Part shown: piece after piece, positions 44,764-53,326 of the stretch
Numbering within the stretch: the first letter of the stretch is position 1
Layout: every line of letters begins with the position of its first letter
Translations under genes and position numbers: made by a program
Source: Luteimonas aquatica
GTDB taxonomy: Bacteria > Pseudomonadota > Gammaproteobacteria > Xanthomonadales > Xanthomonadaceae
Direction of reading: 5' to 3'
DNA length: 64,000 nucleotides
NCBI RefSeq assembly: GCF_022662575.1
Contig: NZ_JALBFU010000004.1
Coordinates: forward strand, 143,039-207,038
The notes under the pieces: generated by a model
Seen by the model: only the letters and a program-made list of their open reading frames with translations
What the model was told of the DNA's origin: nothing
Database searches by the model: none

Positions 44764-45837
44764 GTGATCGCAAGCCGCCAGACGCCATCGTGCGCCATCC
44801 ATCCCGGGATCGCGTCCCGCCACTTGCCCGGATCCGCCGCTTCGTGCTTTCCGCAGACCGGCTCGCGCGTCGCGCTGGCGTTGGCGCTCTGCCTGTCCGG
44901 CGCCTTCGCCGGCGCCAAGCCGCCCGCGGCGGCTGCCAAGCCCTATACCGAAACGATCCCCGGCTCGCAGGTCGCCTTCGACATGGTGCCGGTCCCGGCC
45001 GGGCGCTTCCGGATGGGCAGCCCGGCCTCGGAAGCCGGGCGCGGCCAGGACGAGGGGCCGCAGGCCGAGGTGCGCGTGGGCGCCTTCTGGATCGGCAAGC
45101 ACGAGGTCACCTGGGACGAATACGACCAGTTCCGCAAGCAGGCGCCCGCGCTCAGCAAGGGCGCCGACGCGCCCGGCGACGCGGTCACCGGCCCGACCCC
45201 GCCCTATGCCGACGAGTCCTGGGGCTTCGGCAAGGGCAGGCAGCCGGCGATCGGCATGACCTGGCACGCGGCGACCGAATACTGCCGCTGGCTGTCGGCC
45301 AAGACCGGCCACCACTACCGGCTGCCCACCGAGGCCGAATGGGAATACGCCGCGCGCGCCGGCACCGACACGCCCTGGTCCTCCGGCGCGCAGGCCGCCT
45401 CGCTGGAGGCCAGCGCCTGGTACGCCGGCAACGCCAACAGCGTGCCGCACCGCGTCGGCGGCAAGCAGCCCAACGCCTTCGGCCTGTACGACATGCACGG
45501 CAACGTCGCCGAATGGACGCTGGACCGCTACGAGGCCGGGCGCTACGCCGCGCTCGAGGGCAAGGCGACCACCGACCCGCTGGCGATGCCGGGCGCGGCG
45601 CGCTATCCGCACGTGGTGCGCGGCGGTTCGTTCGAGGACGACGCCGAGCACCTGCGCAGCGCCGCCCGTCGCGCGTCGAAGCCGGCCTGGAGCCGCCGCG
45701 ACCCGCAGGAGCCGCAAAGCATCTGGTGGCACACCGACGCCAGCTTCGTCGGCTTCCGCGTGGTGCGCGCCGTGGACGAGGCGCCGGCATTGAAGTCGTT
45801 CAAATCGAAGATCACCCGCGCCAGCCCGAACGAATAG
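44764..45837 (+). CDS. SUMF1/FGE-like domain protein (sulfatase-modifying fold)
   Basis: 357 residues from GTG 44764 with AAGGGAG four bases upstream. The hydrophobic leader VALALALCLSGAFAGA is preceded by an unusually long n-region of about 35 residues. The FGE-sulfatase fold is evident: FDMVPVPAGRFRMGSPASEAG, FWIGKHEVTWDEYDQF, YRLPTEAEWEYAARAG, FGLYDMHGNVAEWT and HVVRGGSFEDDAEHLRSAARR. The cysteines that serve aerobic formylglycine formation near the RGGS motif are missing, and no sulfatase gene is in the window. It is therefore more likely a fold relative with another role, such as binding or an unknown oxygenase. It opens the plus-strand operon under the GntR-type site. Confidence 0.8.
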   Translation: MIASRQTPSCAIHPGIASRHLPGSAASCFPQTGSRVALALALCLSGAFAGAKPPAAAAKPYTETIPGSQVAFDMVPVPAGRFRMGSPASEAGRGQDEGPQAEVRVGAFWIGKHEVTWDEYDQFRKQAPALSKGADAPGDAVTGPTPPYADESWGFGKGRQPAIGMTWHAATEYCRWLSAKTGHHYRLPTEAEWEYAARAGTDTPWSSGAQAASLEASAWYAGNANSVPHRVGGKQPNAFGLYDMHGNVAEWTLDRYEAGRYAALEGKATTDPLAMPGAARYPHVVRGGSFEDDAEHLRSAARRASKPAWSRRDPQEPQSIWWHTDASFVGFRVVRAVDEAPALKSFKSKITRASPNE

Positions 45838-45933
45838 AAGCATCGGGAGACGCATGCGCCGTCGAACGGTTCCATCCAGCCGCGCCATCCGGCAATCCGC
45901 CAATCGATTCCGACCATCCCGAGGGGGGCAGAC

Positions 45934-47247
45934 ATGACCGAACAAGACCGCCGCGCGTCCGCGCATTCCTTCGATCCGCTGCGCCGCGAGTTCCTCAAGC
46001 GCGGCGCGGGCACGGCGGCGGCGATCGGCCTCGCCTCGGCCTTCGGCGCCGCCTATGCCGGCGGCAGCGACGAAATCCGCGTCGGCCTGGTCGGCGCCGG
46101 CGGCCGCGGCACCGGCGCGCTGCGCAACGTGCTGGAAGCCGCGCCGGGCGTGCGCGTGGTCGCCATCGGCGACGCGTTCCCCGATCGCCTGGACAAGAGC
46201 ATCGCGGCGATCGAGGCCAAGCTCGGCAAGCCGCTCGACGTGCCGCCCGAGCGCCGCTTCGCCGGCCTGGACGCCTACCAGCAGGTGCTGGCCCAGGACA
46301 TCAACTACGTCATCCTCGCCAGCCCGCCGGCGTTCCGTCCCGAGCATCTGCGCGCGGCGATCGAGGCCGGCAAGCACGTCTTCACCGAGAAGCCCATCGC
46401 GGTCGATTCGCCCGGCGTGCGCCAGGTGCTGGCGCTGTCGGACATCGCCGACGGCAAGGGCCTGAAGATCGCCGCCGGCACCCAGCGCCGCCACCAGGCC
46501 GGCTATCTCGACACGATCCAGCGCATCCACGACGGCGCCATCGGCGAGATCGTGGCCGCGCGCGCCTACTGGAACCAGGGCGGACTGTGGCGCATCGACC
46601 GCGAGCCGGGCTGGAGCGACGGCGAGTGGATGCTGCGCAACTGGCTGTACTTCAACTGGCTGGCCGGCGACATCATCGTCGAGCAGCACATCCACAACAT
46701 CGACGTGGTCAACTGGGCGATGAACGCGCACCCTGCCGCGGCGGTGAGCCTGGCCGGACGCCAGGTGCGCACCGAGTCGGTGTACGGCAACGTCTACGAC
46801 CATTTCGCCACCGACTTCGAGTACGAGAGCGGCGCGCACCTGATCAGCATGTGCCGGCAGATCGACGGCTGCGCCAACAACATCTCCGAGGCGCTGGTGG
46901 GCACGCGCGGCAACGCGCGCGTGGACCAGCATGCGATCACCGGCGCCAACGCCTGGAAACGCGACCCGCGCGTGACCGAGAACGACACCGATGCCTACGT
47001 GCAGGAGCATGCCGACCTGATCGCGGCGATCCGCGGCGGCAAGCCGCTCAACGCGCTCAAGCAGGTGTCCGAGGCGACGCTCAGCGCGATCATGGGGCGC
47101 ATGGCCGGCTACAGCGGCGGCCGCGTCACCTGGGAGGAGGCGCTCAACGCCGAGGAGACGCTGGCGCCGGGGCCGTTCGCGCTGAGCGGCGCGATCGCGG
47201 TGCCGGCCGTGGCCATGCCCGGCAAGCCCGGGGCGAAGGCGGCGTGA
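45934..47247 (+). CDS. Exported Gfo/Idh/MocA-family oxidoreductase
   Basis: 437 residues; start ATG 45934 with GAGGGGG upstream. A twin-arginine signal is present (LRREFLKRGAGTAAAIGLASAFGAAYA), which implies export folded with its nicotinamide cofactor. The Rossmann motif VGLVGAGGRGTGALRN, the EKPIAVD step (FTEKPIAVDSPGV) and the C-terminal domain with EQHIHNIDVVNWAMNAHP are typical of the family. Such exported oxidoreductases are known to oxidise the C3 hydroxyl of glycosides. Together with DUF1080, ThuA and TIM-barrel genes downstream, this is the probable first enzyme of a 3-keto-glycoside route. It overlaps the ThuA gene by 4 bases. The sugar substrate is unknown. Confidence 0.87.
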   Translation: MTEQDRRASAHSFDPLRREFLKRGAGTAAAIGLASAFGAAYAGGSDEIRVGLVGAGGRGTGALRNVLEAAPGVRVVAIGDAFPDRLDKSIAAIEAKLGKPLDVPPERRFAGLDAYQQVLAQDINYVILASPPAFRPEHLRAAIEAGKHVFTEKPIAVDSPGVRQVLALSDIADGKGLKIAAGTQRRHQAGYLDTIQRIHDGAIGEIVAARAYWNQGGLWRIDREPGWSDGEWMLRNWLYFNWLAGDIIVEQHIHNIDVVNWAMNAHPAAAVSLAGRQVRTESVYGNVYDHFATDFEYESGAHLISMCRQIDGCANNISEALVGTRGNARVDQHAITGANAWKRDPRVTENDTDAYVQEHADLIAAIRGGKPLNALKQVSEATLSAIMGRMAGYSGGRVTWEEALNAEETLAPGPFALSGAIAVPAVAMPGKPGAKAA

Positions 47248-48023
47248 GCGCGCGCGTGGCCGGCGGCGCGGCGCGCGCGGCAGTGTGCGTTCTGTGGCTG
47301 CTGGCCTGCCTCGCCTTGCCGTCCGGCGCGGCGCCGCGTACGCGTCCGGCCGCGGCGGAAGTGCTCTACTTCACCTATTCGGCCGGCTACCGGCACAAGG
47401 TCGTGCCCGAGTCCGAGCGCATCCTGTCCAAGCTGGGCGAGGAGTCCGGGCGGATGCGCGTCACCGTCAGCCACGATCCGGCGATCCTCGACGCCGCGCG
47501 CCTGGCGCGCTTCGACGTGGTCGTGTTCTACACCACCGGCGAGCTGCCGATCGATGCGCGCCAGAAGCGCGACCTGCTCGCCTTCGTCGAGGACGGCAAG
47601 GGCTTCGTCGGCATTCACAGCGCCAGCGACACCTTCTACCAATGGCCGGAATACGGGCGGATGCTGGGCGGATACTTCGACGAGCATCCGTGGAATCAGC
47701 AGGTCACGGTGAGGGTCGAAGACCGCCGGCATCCGGCCACGCGGCACCTGAGCAGGCGCCTGGACATCGCCGACGAGATCTACCAGTTCAAGGACTGGTC
47801 GCGCGCCGACGTGCACGTGCTGCTGCGCCTGGACACGGCCTCGGTCGATCTGGCCCATCCCAAGGTGCACCGCAAGGACGGCGATTTCGCCCTGGCCTGG
47901 ACGCGCGCGCAGGGCCGGGGCCGCGTGTTCTACACCGCGCTCGGGCACCGGCCCGAGGTCTGGCGCGACCCGCGCTTCCAGCACCTGCTGCTGGGCGCCG
48001 TGCAATGGGCGGCGGGCGAGTGA
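47244..48023 (+). CDS. Exported ThuA-domain protein
   Basis: 259 residues from GTG 47244, which overlaps the upstream stop as GTGA. A signal peptide (VCVLWLLACLALPSGAAP) precedes a glutamine-amidotransferase-like ThuA domain: VLYFTYSAGYRHKVVPESERIL, FDVVVFYTTGELPID, GKGFVGIHSASDTFYQWPEYGRMLGGYFDEHPW and RVFYTALGHRPEVW. ThuA proteins occur in trehalose and other sugar loci near Gfo/Idh/MocA and DUF1080 genes, and are thought to act in 3-keto-sugar metabolism. The catalytic residues are not established, so the exact step is open. Tight coupling to the genes on both sides suggests joint function. Confidence 0.83.
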   Translation: MSARVAGGAARAAVCVLWLLACLALPSGAAPRTRPAAAEVLYFTYSAGYRHKVVPESERILSKLGEESGRMRVTVSHDPAILDAARLARFDVVVFYTTGELPIDARQKRDLLAFVEDGKGFVGIHSASDTFYQWPEYGRMLGGYFDEHPWNQQVTVRVEDRRHPATRHLSRRLDIADEIYQFKDWSRADVHVLLRLDTASVDLAHPKVHRKDGDFALAWTRAQGRGRVFYTALGHRPEVWRDPRFQHLLLGAVQWAAGE

Positions 48024-49111
48024 GGCGCGCGCTGGCGGCCTGCCTGCTGCTGGCATCGGCGCCGTCGCCGGCGGGCGCGTCCCCGGTGCGCTACGAGTAC
48101 CGCGAAGCGCACATGGGCACGCAGGCGCGGATCGTGCTGTATGCCGACGATGCCGGCACCGCCGCGCGCGCGGCGCGCGCCGGCTTCGCGCGCATCGCCG
48201 CGCTCGACCGCAGCCTGAGCGACTACCGCGAGGACAGCGAGCTGATGCGGCTGGCCGCGCAGGCGGGCGGCGGCGAGGCGGCGATCGGCGAGGACCTGTT
48301 CCGCGTGCTGCAGGCCGCGCAGGCCGTGGCCGAACGCTCGAACGGCGCCTTCGACGTCACCCAGGGCGCGCTGACCCGGCTGTGGCGCGGCGCGCGCCGG
48401 CTCAGCGAACTGCCGCGCCCCGAGCGCGTGGCGCAGGCGCGCGCGCTCGGCGGCCATCGCTGCCTGCATCTGGACGCGCGCACGCGCACCGCCCGCATCG
48501 ATTGTCCCGGCATGGGGCTGGACGTGGGCGGCATCGCCAAGGGCTACGCCGTCGACGAGGCGCTGTCGGCGGTGGCCGCGCAAGGCGCGTCGCGCGCGCT
48601 GGTCGCGCTCGGCGGCGACATCGCCGTCTCCGACGCGCCGCCGGGCGAGGCGGGCTGGCGCGTGACGATCGCGCCGCTGCTGCCGGCGCACGCTGCGCCG
48701 GTACTCTTGCTGCGCCACGCCGCCGTCTCCACCGCCGGCGATGCCGAGCAGTGGTTCGAAGCCGACGGGCATCGCTATTCGCACCTGATCGATCCGCGCA
48801 GCGGCTGGCCGATGCAGGGCCGCAGCGCCACCACCGTGATCGCGCGCCGCGGCATCGATGCCGACGGCCTGGACACCGCCGCCGCGCTGCTCGGCCCGGA
48901 GGCCGGCGCGCGCCTGGTCGCGTCGGTGCCCGGCGCGGCCATGCGCATGGAGCGGCTGGCGCCGGACGCCGCCGGCGCGCAAGTCCATCTTTCCGCTGCC
49001 TGGCCACGCGGCGCGCGGCGGCTTTACGATGGCGAGCGCGTCGCGCATTCGCATGCAACCGCCATCACGCGCCTCGCATCCACCCGCATGCCATCCTCGG
49101 TGACGCCATGA
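48020..49111 (+). CDS. apbE: FAD:protein FMN transferase (ApbE family), exported
   Basis: 363 residues from GTG 48020 (GTGA overlap with thuA); ATG 48005 is an alternative. A signal peptide (ALAACLLLASAPSPAGA) is followed by ApbE motifs: AHMGTQARIVLYADD, SLSDYREDSELMRL, GAFDVTQGALTRLW, the signature MGLDVGGIAKGYAVDEAL, ALVALGGDIAVS, AAVSTAGDAEQWFEADGHRYSHLIDPRSGWP and GLDTAAALLGPEAG. ApbE attaches FMN to a Thr/Ser of target proteins in the periplasm, using FAD and Mg. No target with a DGxTGA-type motif was found among the neighbours. Its place inside a sugar-oxidation operon hints at an electron-transfer partner that regenerates the oxidised cofactor. Confidence 0.88.
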   Translation: MRRALAACLLLASAPSPAGASPVRYEYREAHMGTQARIVLYADDAGTAARAARAGFARIAALDRSLSDYREDSELMRLAAQAGGGEAAIGEDLFRVLQAAQAVAERSNGAFDVTQGALTRLWRGARRLSELPRPERVAQARALGGHRCLHLDARTRTARIDCPGMGLDVGGIAKGYAVDEALSAVAAQGASRALVALGGDIAVSDAPPGEAGWRVTIAPLLPAHAAPVLLLRHAAVSTAGDAEQWFEADGHRYSHLIDPRSGWPMQGRSATTVIARRGIDADGLDTAAALLGPEAGARLVASVPGAAMRMERLAPDAAGAQVHLSAAWPRGARRLYDGERVAHSHATAITRLASTRMPSSVTP

Positions 49112-49836
49112 TCCGCCTGCCTCGATCCGCCTTCCCGTTCCGTATCGGCCTCGGTCTCCTGCTTGCCTGCCTGGCGGCCTCCTCCGGCGCGGCGCCGCCC
49201 GCGCCGGGCGCGGCGTTGAGCGCGGCCGAACGCAAGCAGGGCTTCGTATCGCTGTTCGACGGCCACTCGCTGCGCGGCTGGCACGGCTATCGCAAGCCGG
49301 GCGAACCCGTCGCGGGATGGGCGGTCGAGGACGGCGCGATCGTGCGCACCGGCGCCGGCGGCGACCTGGTCAGCGACGGCCGCTACGGCGACTTCGAGCT
49401 GCGCATCGACTGGCAGGTGGCGCCTGGCGGCAACAGCGGCATCTTCTATCGCGGCGACGAATCCGAGCCGGAGATCTACCGCACCGCCGTCGAGTACCAG
49501 GTGCTCGACAACGAGCGCCATCCCGACGGCAGGAACGGACGCGACCGCTGGGCTTCGGCCGCCTATAGCCTGTACGCGCCGGAGAAGATCACCGTGCGTC
49601 CGGCCGGCCAATGGAACCGGACCCGCATCGTCGCGCGCGGCGACCACGTCGAGCACTGGCTCAACGGCGAGAAGGTGGTCGCCTACACGCTCGGCTCTGC
49701 CGACTGGAAGGCGCGCGTGGCGGCCAGCAAGTTCAAGGACTGGCCGGGCTTCGGCGTCCTGCGCAGCGGCGTGATCGGCCTGCAGGACCATGGCGACCGG
49801 GTACGCTACCGCAACATCCGCCTGCGCGCGCTGTAG
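49108..49836 (+). CDS. DUF1080 (3-keto-disaccharide hydrolase/lyase-like) exported protein
   Basis: 242 residues, ATG overlapping the apbE stop (ATGA). A signal peptide (IGLGLLLACLAASSGAAP) is followed by a DUF1080 concanavalin-like sandwich: FVSLFDGHSLRGWHGY, GWAVEDGAIVRT, YGDFELRIDWQVAPGGNSGIFYRG, YRTAVEYQVLDNERHP, GQWNRTRIVARGDHVEHWLNGEKVV and GVIGLQDHGDRVRYRNIRLR. DUF1080 proteins cleave 3-keto-glycosides. It is thus the probable bond-breaking enzyme of this operon, acting in the periplasm after the exported Gfo/Idh/MocA oxidoreductase. Confidence 0.87.
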   Translation: MIRLPRSAFPFRIGLGLLLACLAASSGAAPPAPGAALSAAERKQGFVSLFDGHSLRGWHGYRKPGEPVAGWAVEDGAIVRTGAGGDLVSDGRYGDFELRIDWQVAPGGNSGIFYRGDESEPEIYRTAVEYQVLDNERHPDGRNGRDRWASAAYSLYAPEKITVRPAGQWNRTRIVARGDHVEHWLNGEKVVAYTLGSADWKARVAASKFKDWPGFGVLRSGVIGLQDHGDRVRYRNIRLRAL

Positions 49837-49891
49837 CCGGCGCGGCCAGCGAACAGGGATTCGATCGCCCGTCCTCATCCCGGAGCCGTCC

Positions 49892-51130
49892 ATGCACCCG
49901 TCGATCCGCTTGCGCCTGTCGACCATGATGTTCCTGCAGTACTTCGCCTGGGGCGCCTGGACGGTGACGATGGGCACCTACCTGCTGCAGGCGCTGCGCT
50001 TCTCCGGCGAGCAGACCGGCCTGGCCTACGGCACCGCCTCGATCGCCGCGATCGTCTCGCCGCTGTTCGTCGGCCTGGTGGTGGATCGCTGGTTCGCCAG
50101 CGAGCGCGCGCTGGCGGTGCTGTTCCTGCTCAGCGCCGCCACCCTCTACTACGCCTCGCTGCAGACCGCCTTCGTGCCGTTCTACGCGGCATTGCTGCTG
50201 CACATGCTGTGCTTCATGCCCACCATCGCCCTGAGCAACGCGGTGGCGTTCCGGCACATGGACAGGCCGCAGCAGCAGTTCCCGGGCGTGCGCGTGCTCG
50301 GCACCATCGGCTGGATCGCCGCCGGCTGGGTGGTCGGCTACCTGCTGCACGCCGAGGACAAGGCCACCCAGTTCCACGTCGCGGCGATCGCGCTGGTGGC
50401 GCTCGGGCTGTTCTCGCTGCTGCTGCCGCACACCCCGCCGCTGCCGCGCGCGGCCGGCGCGGCGCGCCCGGGCCTGCGCGAGTTCCTCGGCCTGGACGCG
50501 CTGCAGCTGATGCGCGACCGCTCCTTCGCGGTGTTCATGCTCGGCTCGATGCTGATCTGCATTCCCCTGCAGTTCTACTACGCCTTCACCAACGGCTTCC
50601 TCAACGAGATTCGCGTGCCCAACGCCGCCGGCAAGATGACCTTCGGGCAGATGTCCGAGATCGCCTTCATGCTGGCGATGCCGCTGTTCTTCCGTCGCCT
50701 GGGCATCAAGGCGATGCTGCTGATCGGCATGGCGGCCTGGGCGGCGCGCTACCTGCTGTTCGCCGGCGGCGACGCCAGCGCGCACCTGTGGATGCTGTAC
50801 CTGGGCATCCTGCTGCACGGCGTGTGCTACGACTTCTTCTTCGTCAGCGGGCAGATCTACGTCGACCGCGAGGCGCCGGCGCACCTGCGCGCCTCGGCGC
50901 AGGGCTTCCTGACCCTGGTCACCTGGGGCGTGGGCATGCTGATCGGCTCGTGGATCTCGGGCAAGGTGGTCGACGCCTACCGCACTGCCGCCGATCCCGT
51001 GCTGCACGACTGGTCGCGCATCTGGCTGGTGCCGGCGCTGGGCGCGGCGGCGGTGCTGCTGCTGTTCGCGCTGTGCTTCCGCGATCGCGCGCCGAAGCCG
51101 GCGACGGGCGGCGGGGCGCCGCGCGCATGA
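49892..51130 (+). CDS. MFS sugar/nucleoside permease (NHS family)
   Basis: 412 residues with CGGAG six bases before ATG 49892. About twelve hydrophobic segments are visible, starting with TMMFLQYFAWGAWTVTMGTYLL; SPLFVGLVVDRWFASERALAV is the MFS loop between helices 2 and 3. The N-terminus MFLQYFAWGAW is characteristic of the nucleoside:proton symporter (NHS) group, which in such clusters often carries sugars. It stands between the exported and the cytoplasmic enzymes of the operon, so it probably imports the keto-sugar or free sugar made in the periplasm. It overlaps the next gene by 4 bases. Confidence 0.87.
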   Translation: MHPSIRLRLSTMMFLQYFAWGAWTVTMGTYLLQALRFSGEQTGLAYGTASIAAIVSPLFVGLVVDRWFASERALAVLFLLSAATLYYASLQTAFVPFYAALLLHMLCFMPTIALSNAVAFRHMDRPQQQFPGVRVLGTIGWIAAGWVVGYLLHAEDKATQFHVAAIALVALGLFSLLLPHTPPLPRAAGAARPGLREFLGLDALQLMRDRSFAVFMLGSMLICIPLQFYYAFTNGFLNEIRVPNAAGKMTFGQMSEIAFMLAMPLFFRRLGIKAMLLIGMAAWAARYLLFAGGDASAHLWMLYLGILLHGVCYDFFFVSGQIYVDREAPAHLRASAQGFLTLVTWGVGMLIGSWISGKVVDAYRTAADPVLHDWSRIWLVPALGAAAVLLLFALCFRDRAPKPATGGGAPRA

Positions 51131-52317
51131 GGCCATTGCGCGCCGGCCTGGTGGGCGCGGGCTTCATCGGCCCGTGGCACGTGGATGCGCTGCGCCGCCT
51201 GGGCACGGTCGAGGTGGTGGCGCTGGCCGGCAGCGACGATGCGCGCGCGCGCGAACGCGCCCGCGAGCTGGCCATTCCGCGCGCCTACGGCGACTGGCGC
51301 GCGCTGGTCGCCGACCCCGGCGTCGACGTGGTGCACATCGCCGCGCCGAACCACCTGCACCATGCCGTGGCCCTGGGCGCGATCGCCCACGGCAAGCACG
51401 TGATCTGCGACAAGCCGTTGGCCGACACGGTCGAACAGGCCCGCGAACTGCTCGCCGCGGCGCGCGCGGCCGGCGTCTTCCACGCCGTCACCTTCAACTA
51501 CCGCGGCAATCCGCTGGTGCAGCAGGCGCGCGTGGCCATCGCCGCCGGCCGGATCGGCGCGCCGCACCTGGTGCACGGCCACTACCTGCAGGACTGGCTG
51601 CTGCGCGAGGACGACTGGTCCTGGCGCCTGGAGCCCGGGCAGGGCGGCGCCGCGCTGGCGCTGGCCGACATCGGCTCGCACTGGTGCGACCTGGCCGAGC
51701 ACGTGAGCGGCCTGCGCATCGTCCAGGTGCTGGCCGATCCGGCCACCGTGGTGCCGCGGCGGCGCAAGCCGGCGCGCGCGGCGGGCACGTTCGCCGCCGC
51801 CGGCAACGAAGAAGACGCGCAGTGGGTCGAGATGGCGCGCGAGGACCTGGCGACGGTGCTGCTGCGCTTCGACAACGGCGCGCGCGGCGCGCTGACGGTC
51901 GGCCAGGTCTGCGCCGGCCACAAGAACGACCTCGCGCTGGAGGTGTGCGCGGCCGCCGGTTCGATGAAATGGCGCCAGGAAGCGCAGAACGAGCTGTGGA
52001 TCGGCCACCGCGACCGCGCCAACGAAGTGCTGCAGAAGGACCCCGCGCTGCTCTCGCCCGAGGCGCGGCCCTACGCGCGTCTGCCCGGCGGCCACCAGGA
52101 AGCCTGGAGCGATGCCTTCTGCAACCTGATGCGCGACCTGTACGCCGCGATCGCGCGCTGGGACGAGGACCGCGGCGGCCTGCCGCCGACGGTGGCCACC
52201 TTCGAGGATGCGCTGCGCGTGCAGTGCGTGGTCGAGGCCATGCTGGCCAGCGCGGCCGGCGGTGGCGCGTGGACGCGGGTCGATGTCGCGGCGCAACCGG
52301 AAAGGAACACGGCATGA
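51127..52317 (+). CDS. Cytoplasmic Gfo/Idh/MocA-family oxidoreductase
   Basis: 396 residues with no signal peptide. The Rossmann fold begins at once (LRAGLVGAGFIGPWHVDALRRLG). Further typical stretches are VDVVHIAAPNHLHHAVALGAIAHGKHVICDKPLAD with the catalytic Lys, FNYRGNPLVQQARVAIAAGRIG and ADIGSHWCDLAEHVSG. It begins inside the MFS stop (ATGA) and its end overlaps the next gene by 4 bases. In contrast to the exported homologue at 45934, this one acts in the cytoplasm. It could reduce the imported 3-keto-sugar back to the normal sugar, which would close the redox cycle; this direction is inferred. Confidence 0.85.
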   Translation: MRPLRAGLVGAGFIGPWHVDALRRLGTVEVVALAGSDDARARERARELAIPRAYGDWRALVADPGVDVVHIAAPNHLHHAVALGAIAHGKHVICDKPLADTVEQARELLAAARAAGVFHAVTFNYRGNPLVQQARVAIAAGRIGAPHLVHGHYLQDWLLREDDWSWRLEPGQGGAALALADIGSHWCDLAEHVSGLRIVQVLADPATVVPRRRKPARAAGTFAAAGNEEDAQWVEMAREDLATVLLRFDNGARGALTVGQVCAGHKNDLALEVCAAAGSMKWRQEAQNELWIGHRDRANEVLQKDPALLSPEARPYARLPGGHQEAWSDAFCNLMRDLYAAIARWDEDRGGLPPTVATFEDALRVQCVVEAMLASAAGGGAWTRVDVAAQPERNTA

Positions 52318-53276
52318 AACTCGGTGTCTTCACTCCCCTGTTCGCCAGGCTGAGCCTGGAGGACGTGCTCGCGCGCGCGCAGGCGGCCGGCCTGGACGCA
52401 ATCGAGTTCGGCGTCGGCGGCTTTCCCGGCGCCGACCACGTCGACGTCGACGGCCTGCTGGCCTCCACCGACCGCGCCCGCGACTTCCTCGCCCGCGTCC
52501 ACGGCCACGGCCTGATCGTCAGCGCGCTGTCCTGCCACGGCAATCCGCTGCATCCCGACCGCGAGGCGGCGGGACGCGACGATGCCGCGTTCCGCCGCGC
52601 CGTGCGCCTGGCCGAGCGGCTGCAGGTGCCGGTGGTGGTCACCTTCTCCGGCTGCCCGGGCGACAGCGACCAGGCGCGCGTGCCCAACTGGATCACCTCG
52701 CCCTGGCCGCCGGAAATGCTGCGCACGCTGGAGTGGCAGTGGAACGAGAAGGCGATCCCGTACTGGCGCGAGGCGACCGCGTTCGCGCGCGAGCACGGCG
52801 TGCGCGTGGCGCTGGAGCCGCATCCGAACTTCCTGGTGCACAACCCCGAGACCGCGCTGCGCCTGCGCGCCGAGGCCGGCGACCACCTGGGCGTCAATCT
52901 CGATCCGAGCCACCTGCTGTGGCGCGGCGTCGACATCCCGCAGGCGATCCGCGCGCTCGGTCCGGCGATCTTCCATTTCCACGCCAAGGACGTGGCGCTG
53001 GACCGCGGCAACGTCGCCATCAACGGCGTGATCGACGCCAAGTCCTATCGCGAGATCGCGCAGCGCGCCTGGAACTTCCGTTCGGTCGGGCACGGCCACG
53101 ACCTGCTGGCCTGGAAGCAGATCATGCAGGCGCTGCGCGTGGCCGGCTACGACTACGTGGTGAGCCTGGAGCACGAGGATGCGCTGATGTCCTCCGACCA
53201 GGGCTTCCAGACCGCCATCCACACCTTGAAGCGCGCGCTACTGCGCGAGCCGCCCGACGAACCGTGGTGGACCTGA
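52314..53276 (+). CDS. Sugar phosphate isomerase/epimerase-type TIM-barrel protein (cytoplasmic)
   Basis: 320 residues, no signal peptide, AAAGGAAC upstream of ATG 52314, and overlap with the previous gene. The AP-endonuclease-2/xylose-isomerase-like barrel shows LGVFTPLFARLSLEDVLARAQAAGLDAIEFGVGG, ALSCHGNPLHPD, VVVTFSGCPGDSD, VRVALEPHPNFLVHNPETALRLR, GVNLDPSHLLWRGVD, FHFHAKDV and VSLEHEDALM. The Glu, Asp, His and Glu residues at the strand ends form the usual metal site. It is probably a keto-sugar isomerase, epimerase or hydratase that works with the Gfo/Idh/MocA enzyme next to it. Confidence 0.83.
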   Translation: MKLGVFTPLFARLSLEDVLARAQAAGLDAIEFGVGGFPGADHVDVDGLLASTDRARDFLARVHGHGLIVSALSCHGNPLHPDREAAGRDDAAFRRAVRLAERLQVPVVVTFSGCPGDSDQARVPNWITSPWPPEMLRTLEWQWNEKAIPYWREATAFAREHGVRVALEPHPNFLVHNPETALRLRAEAGDHLGVNLDPSHLLWRGVDIPQAIRALGPAIFHFHAKDVALDRGNVAINGVIDAKSYREIAQRAWNFRSVGHGHDLLAWKQIMQALRVAGYDYVVSLEHEDALMSSDQGFQTAIHTLKRALLREPPDEPWWT

Positions 53277-53326
53277 GCGGCGCCGCCGCCCGGTCCGCAC
53301 CGCCTCCCTCCCGACAGGATCCGCCC

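Noticed and set aside
44764..45837. Annotation as a true formylglycine-generating enzyme
   Set aside because: The catalytic cysteines near RGGS are missing and no sulfatase gene is present; only the fold is supported.
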